This document shows, piece after piece, positions 62,384 through 64,000 of a stretch of DNA of 64,000 bases. Source of the stretch: Gillisia lutea (GTDB lineage: Bacteria; Bacteroidota; Bacteroidia; Flavobacteriales; Flavobacteriaceae); assembly GCF_021568705.1 (NCBI RefSeq), contig NZ_JAKGTH010000006.1, forward strand, positions 744,001-808,000, given 5' to 3'. Both the position numbers and the translations under genes were made by a program. The stretch's first letter is position 1; each line of letters begins with the position of its first letter. The notes under the pieces were generated by a model. The model did no database searches, was not told where the DNA came from, and saw nothing but the letters and a program-made list of their open reading frames with translations.

Positions 62384-63700
62384 ATGGATCCATTTATAAT
62401 TAAAGCAATACAGTTAATTCTAAGTTTGTCGTTGCTTATAGTTTTACACGAATTAGGGCATTTTATTCCCGCCAAATTATTTAAAACCCGAGTAGAAAAA
62501 TTCTTCTTGTTCTTTGATGTGAAGTTTGCACTTTTCAAGAAGAAGATAGGAGAGACAGAGTATGGAATTGGGTGGCTTCCATTAGGTGGCTATGTGAAAA
62601 TTTCAGGAATGATTGATGAGAGCATGGACAAGGAGCAAATGGCGCTACCTCCACAGCCTTGGGAATTTAGATGTAAGCCGGCATGGCAGCGTTTAATAAT
62701 AATGCTTGGAGGGGTAACCGTGAATTTAGTTTTAGGTTTCCTTATTTATATGATGGTATTATTTGTTTGGGGAAGTAATTATGTGGGAGCAAACGATATG
62801 CCTCGAGGGTTTGCAGTAGCCGAACAATTCAAGGAGTTTGGATTTCAGGATGGCGACAGGATACTGGAAGTGAATGGTGAGGACATGAAAAACTCTATTG
62901 ATATAAACCGTTTTCTTTTTATGCGTGATGTGAAGAACATCACAGTGTTACATCAGGATGGCTCAAAAGAAACAGTGAATGTTCCGGATGAGATAGGTTC
63001 TAAAATGTTTCAGGAGGGAATTATGCAGCCATTTATCCCTATTCAAAATGCAATTTTAGATAGTGTGGTTATAGATTATGCTGCGGCTAACGCCGGACTT
63101 CAAAAGGGAGATAGTCTTATTTCCTTGAATAATCAGGAAATAGGGTATTGGCATGAGCTTGCTCCTATCTCTGTTGAGAATGCAAATAAGGAAGTAGAGT
63201 TGGTTTTTGCTCGTGATGGGAAAATAATGAGTACAAAAATCACTCCTAATGAAGAAGGAAAATTAGGGGTAACAAGTAGAAGAGATTGGGAAATACAACA
63301 CAAAGATTATAGCGTTTCCGAAAGTATTAAAGAAGGTTTTGATTATGGGTATTGGACCTTACGCGATTATGTGGCGCAATTCAAATACGTGTTTACGGCT
63401 AAAGGCGCAACACAAGTTGGTGGATTTGGGGCTATTGGAGGCTTGTTTCCGGACGCTTGGAACTGGCAAGGTTTCTGGTTAGCAACCGCTTTGATCTCCA
63501 TTATATTGGCTTTTATGAATATACTTCCAATTCCGGCTTTAGATGGAGGGCATGTTATGTTTTTGCTTTATGAGATTATTACAGGAAGAAAACCGAACGA
63601 TAAATTTATGGAGTATGCTCAAATGGTAGGATTCTTTATTCTTATTGCTTTAGTGCTCTTTGCAAATGGAAATGATATTTATCGCTGGTTATTTGAATAG
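62384..63700 (+). CDS. rseP: RIP metalloprotease RseP (site-2 protease)
   Basis: The 438-residue protein has the zinc motif HELGH at residues 22-26 in the first membrane helix (LIVLHELGHFIPA). PDZ-like domains follow (about 130-210 and 215-300), and the third-ligand motif LDGGH is near residue 386 (IPALDGGHVMFLL). It cleaves transmembrane anti-sigma factors and leftover signal peptides. Helices near 100-125, 355-380 and 415-435 complete the topology. It is followed by a strong terminator. Confidence 0.95.
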   Translation: MDPFIIKAIQLILSLSLLIVLHELGHFIPAKLFKTRVEKFFLFFDVKFALFKKKIGETEYGIGWLPLGGYVKISGMIDESMDKEQMALPPQPWEFRCKPAWQRLIIMLGGVTVNLVLGFLIYMMVLFVWGSNYVGANDMPRGFAVAEQFKEFGFQDGDRILEVNGEDMKNSIDINRFLFMRDVKNITVLHQDGSKETVNVPDEIGSKMFQEGIMQPFIPIQNAILDSVVIDYAAANAGLQKGDSLISLNNQEIGYWHELAPISVENANKEVELVFARDGKIMSTKITPNEEGKLGVTSRRDWEIQHKDYSVSESIKEGFDYGYWTLRDYVAQFKYVFTAKGATQVGGFGAIGGLFPDAWNWQGFWLATALISIILAFMNILPIPALDGGHVMFLLYEIITGRKPNDKFMEYAQMVGFFILIALVLFANGNDIYRWLFE

Positions 63701-63720
63701 CGAATACTTTAAAATATAAA

Positions 63721-63751
63721 AAACGGCCACTTGTTCAAGTGGCCTTTTTTT
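63721..63751 (+). terminator. intrinsic terminator after rseP
   Basis: GGCCACTTG (63725-63733) / CAAGTGGCC (63736-63744), preceded by As and followed by a T-run. Confidence 0.92.
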
Positions 63752-63787
63752 ATGAATATTATTATAAAGTGAGTTTCTTAAAAACAA

Positions 63788-63842
63788 GAAAGCCTGATAT
63801 TGCTATCAGGCTTTCTGCTCCTCTCCTGATAGCTATCGGGAG
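63788..63842. repeat. two adjacent hairpins 3' of the GIY-YIG gene
   Basis: Hairpin one is GAAAGCCTGATA (63788-63799) / TATCAGGCTTTC (63804-63815), a 12-bp perfect stem. Hairpin two is the near-palindrome CTCCTGATAGCTATCGGGAG (63823-63842). The core GATAGCTATC type is common in flavobacterial intergenic DNA. Read on the minus strand, they follow the stop of the nuclease gene and could terminate it. Confidence 0.7.
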
Positions 63843-63854
63843 GGCTCGAACATT

Positions 63855-64000
63855 TTAATATTTGGATAGGAGTTTTTCTGTCATTTCTGGATATTTTGAA
63901 AGATTGATGAAATAGCTTTTACTTTTCATAGATTTTATATGTTTTTCAATTTTGCGAGCTTGTATTGAATTTTCACAGGAAATCAGATGAAAATAAATCC
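63855..64000 (-). CDS. GIY-YIG endonuclease family protein, C-terminal part (partial)
   Basis: The minus-strand frame open to the window edge encodes the last 47 residues before TAA at 63857-63855. It contains YFHLISCENSIQARKIEKHI and KSMKSKSYFINL. The pattern of aromatic strand, helix with ARKIEKHIK and the final MKSKxYxxxL is the C-terminal half of single-domain GIY-YIG nucleases abundant in Bacteroidota. The catalytic N-terminus lies outside the window. Function is unknown; some relatives behave as mobile genes. Confidence 0.75.
   Translation of the reverse strand, partial: IYFHLISCENSIQARKIEKHIKSMKSKSYFINLSKYPEMTEKLLSKY

Noticed and set aside
63823-63855. tRNA gene at the right end
   Set aside because: Only a T-arm-like string is present; acceptor, D and anticodon arms cannot be formed.

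Overview
The window looks like a chromosomal segment of a marine-type member of the Flavobacteriaceae (Bacteroidota). Protein families resemble those of Gramella/Christiangramia, Salegentibacter or Zunongwangia, but that genus-level guess is inference. The evidence is: AT-rich DNA; Bat aerotolerance proteins; several TonB-dependent receptors with N-terminal carboxypeptidase-like domains; a THC0290_0291-type membrane protein; an eukaryotic-like 1132-residue IleS; and repeated promoters with the Bacteroidota -7 element TAnnTTTG, often very close to start codons. I see no prophage, IS transposase, CRISPR array, rRNA or intact tRNA.

Layout. 1-3.1 kb: end of a bat operon (batC fragment, batD, batE) and a small membrane-anchored protein. 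3.3-5.6 kb: SulP anion transporter plus beta-carbonic anhydrase, a bicarbonate-handling pair. 5.6-8.3 kb: CvpA-type protein divergent from a small conserved gene, then pheS and two small genes. 8.3-16.9 kb: EamA exporter, gpsA, a BON-LysM (Kbp/YgaU-like) protein, a 128-bp inverted-repeat element, the yicC-gmk-nadD operon, a YheT hydrolase, thioesterase, second EamA protein, ArsC-like protein and a lipoprotein. 17-29 kb: trans-sulfuration enzyme, THC0290_0291-like protein, gdhA, recO with an abutting TonB receptor, then ileS, a DksA-like gene, a secreted protein and lspA.

29-33.9 kb is a minus-strand run: retropepsin-like RimB-type protein, RimK ATP-grasp ligase, M14-type deacylase, 5-formyl-THF cyclo-ligase, then a PAS histidine kinase with a stand-alone receiver. 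34-45.6 kb: uvrC and a patatin/outer-membrane phospholipase, then aromatic amino-acid catabolism (hmgA, hppD, tryptophan dioxygenase) followed by a tight DUF3108-TDO-M23-pgi operon. 45.8-51 kb: TonB receptor, an unrecognised lipoprotein with apparent internal repeats, and a secreted endonuclease I. 51-54.5 kb: HD hydrolase, acyltransferase, bacilliredoxin and a TerB-DnaJ protein.

54.5-62.2 kb is a metal-homeostasis locus. A TonB receptor and a DtxR/MntR regulator diverge across a palindromic operator, followed by a ZIP transporter, a small secreted protein, a 49-residue FeoB-associated Cys-rich protein, feoB, feoA and a SCO protein. The window ends with rseP and the 3' part of a GIY-YIG endonuclease gene.

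Most interesting points: (1) IleS has GXHH in place of the class I HXGH signature, the swap reported for mupirocin hyper-resistant IleS2 enzymes; (2) the metal locus has an operator and a regulator with MntR-like ligands beside iron genes; (3) the receptor/repeat-lipoprotein/endonuclease neighbourhood may be a nucleic-acid or phosphate scavenging module; (4) the RimB-RimK-deacylase cassette; (5) -7 elements 5-6 nt from start codons, implying near-leaderless mRNAs; and (6) the inverted-repeat element at 11.1 kb.
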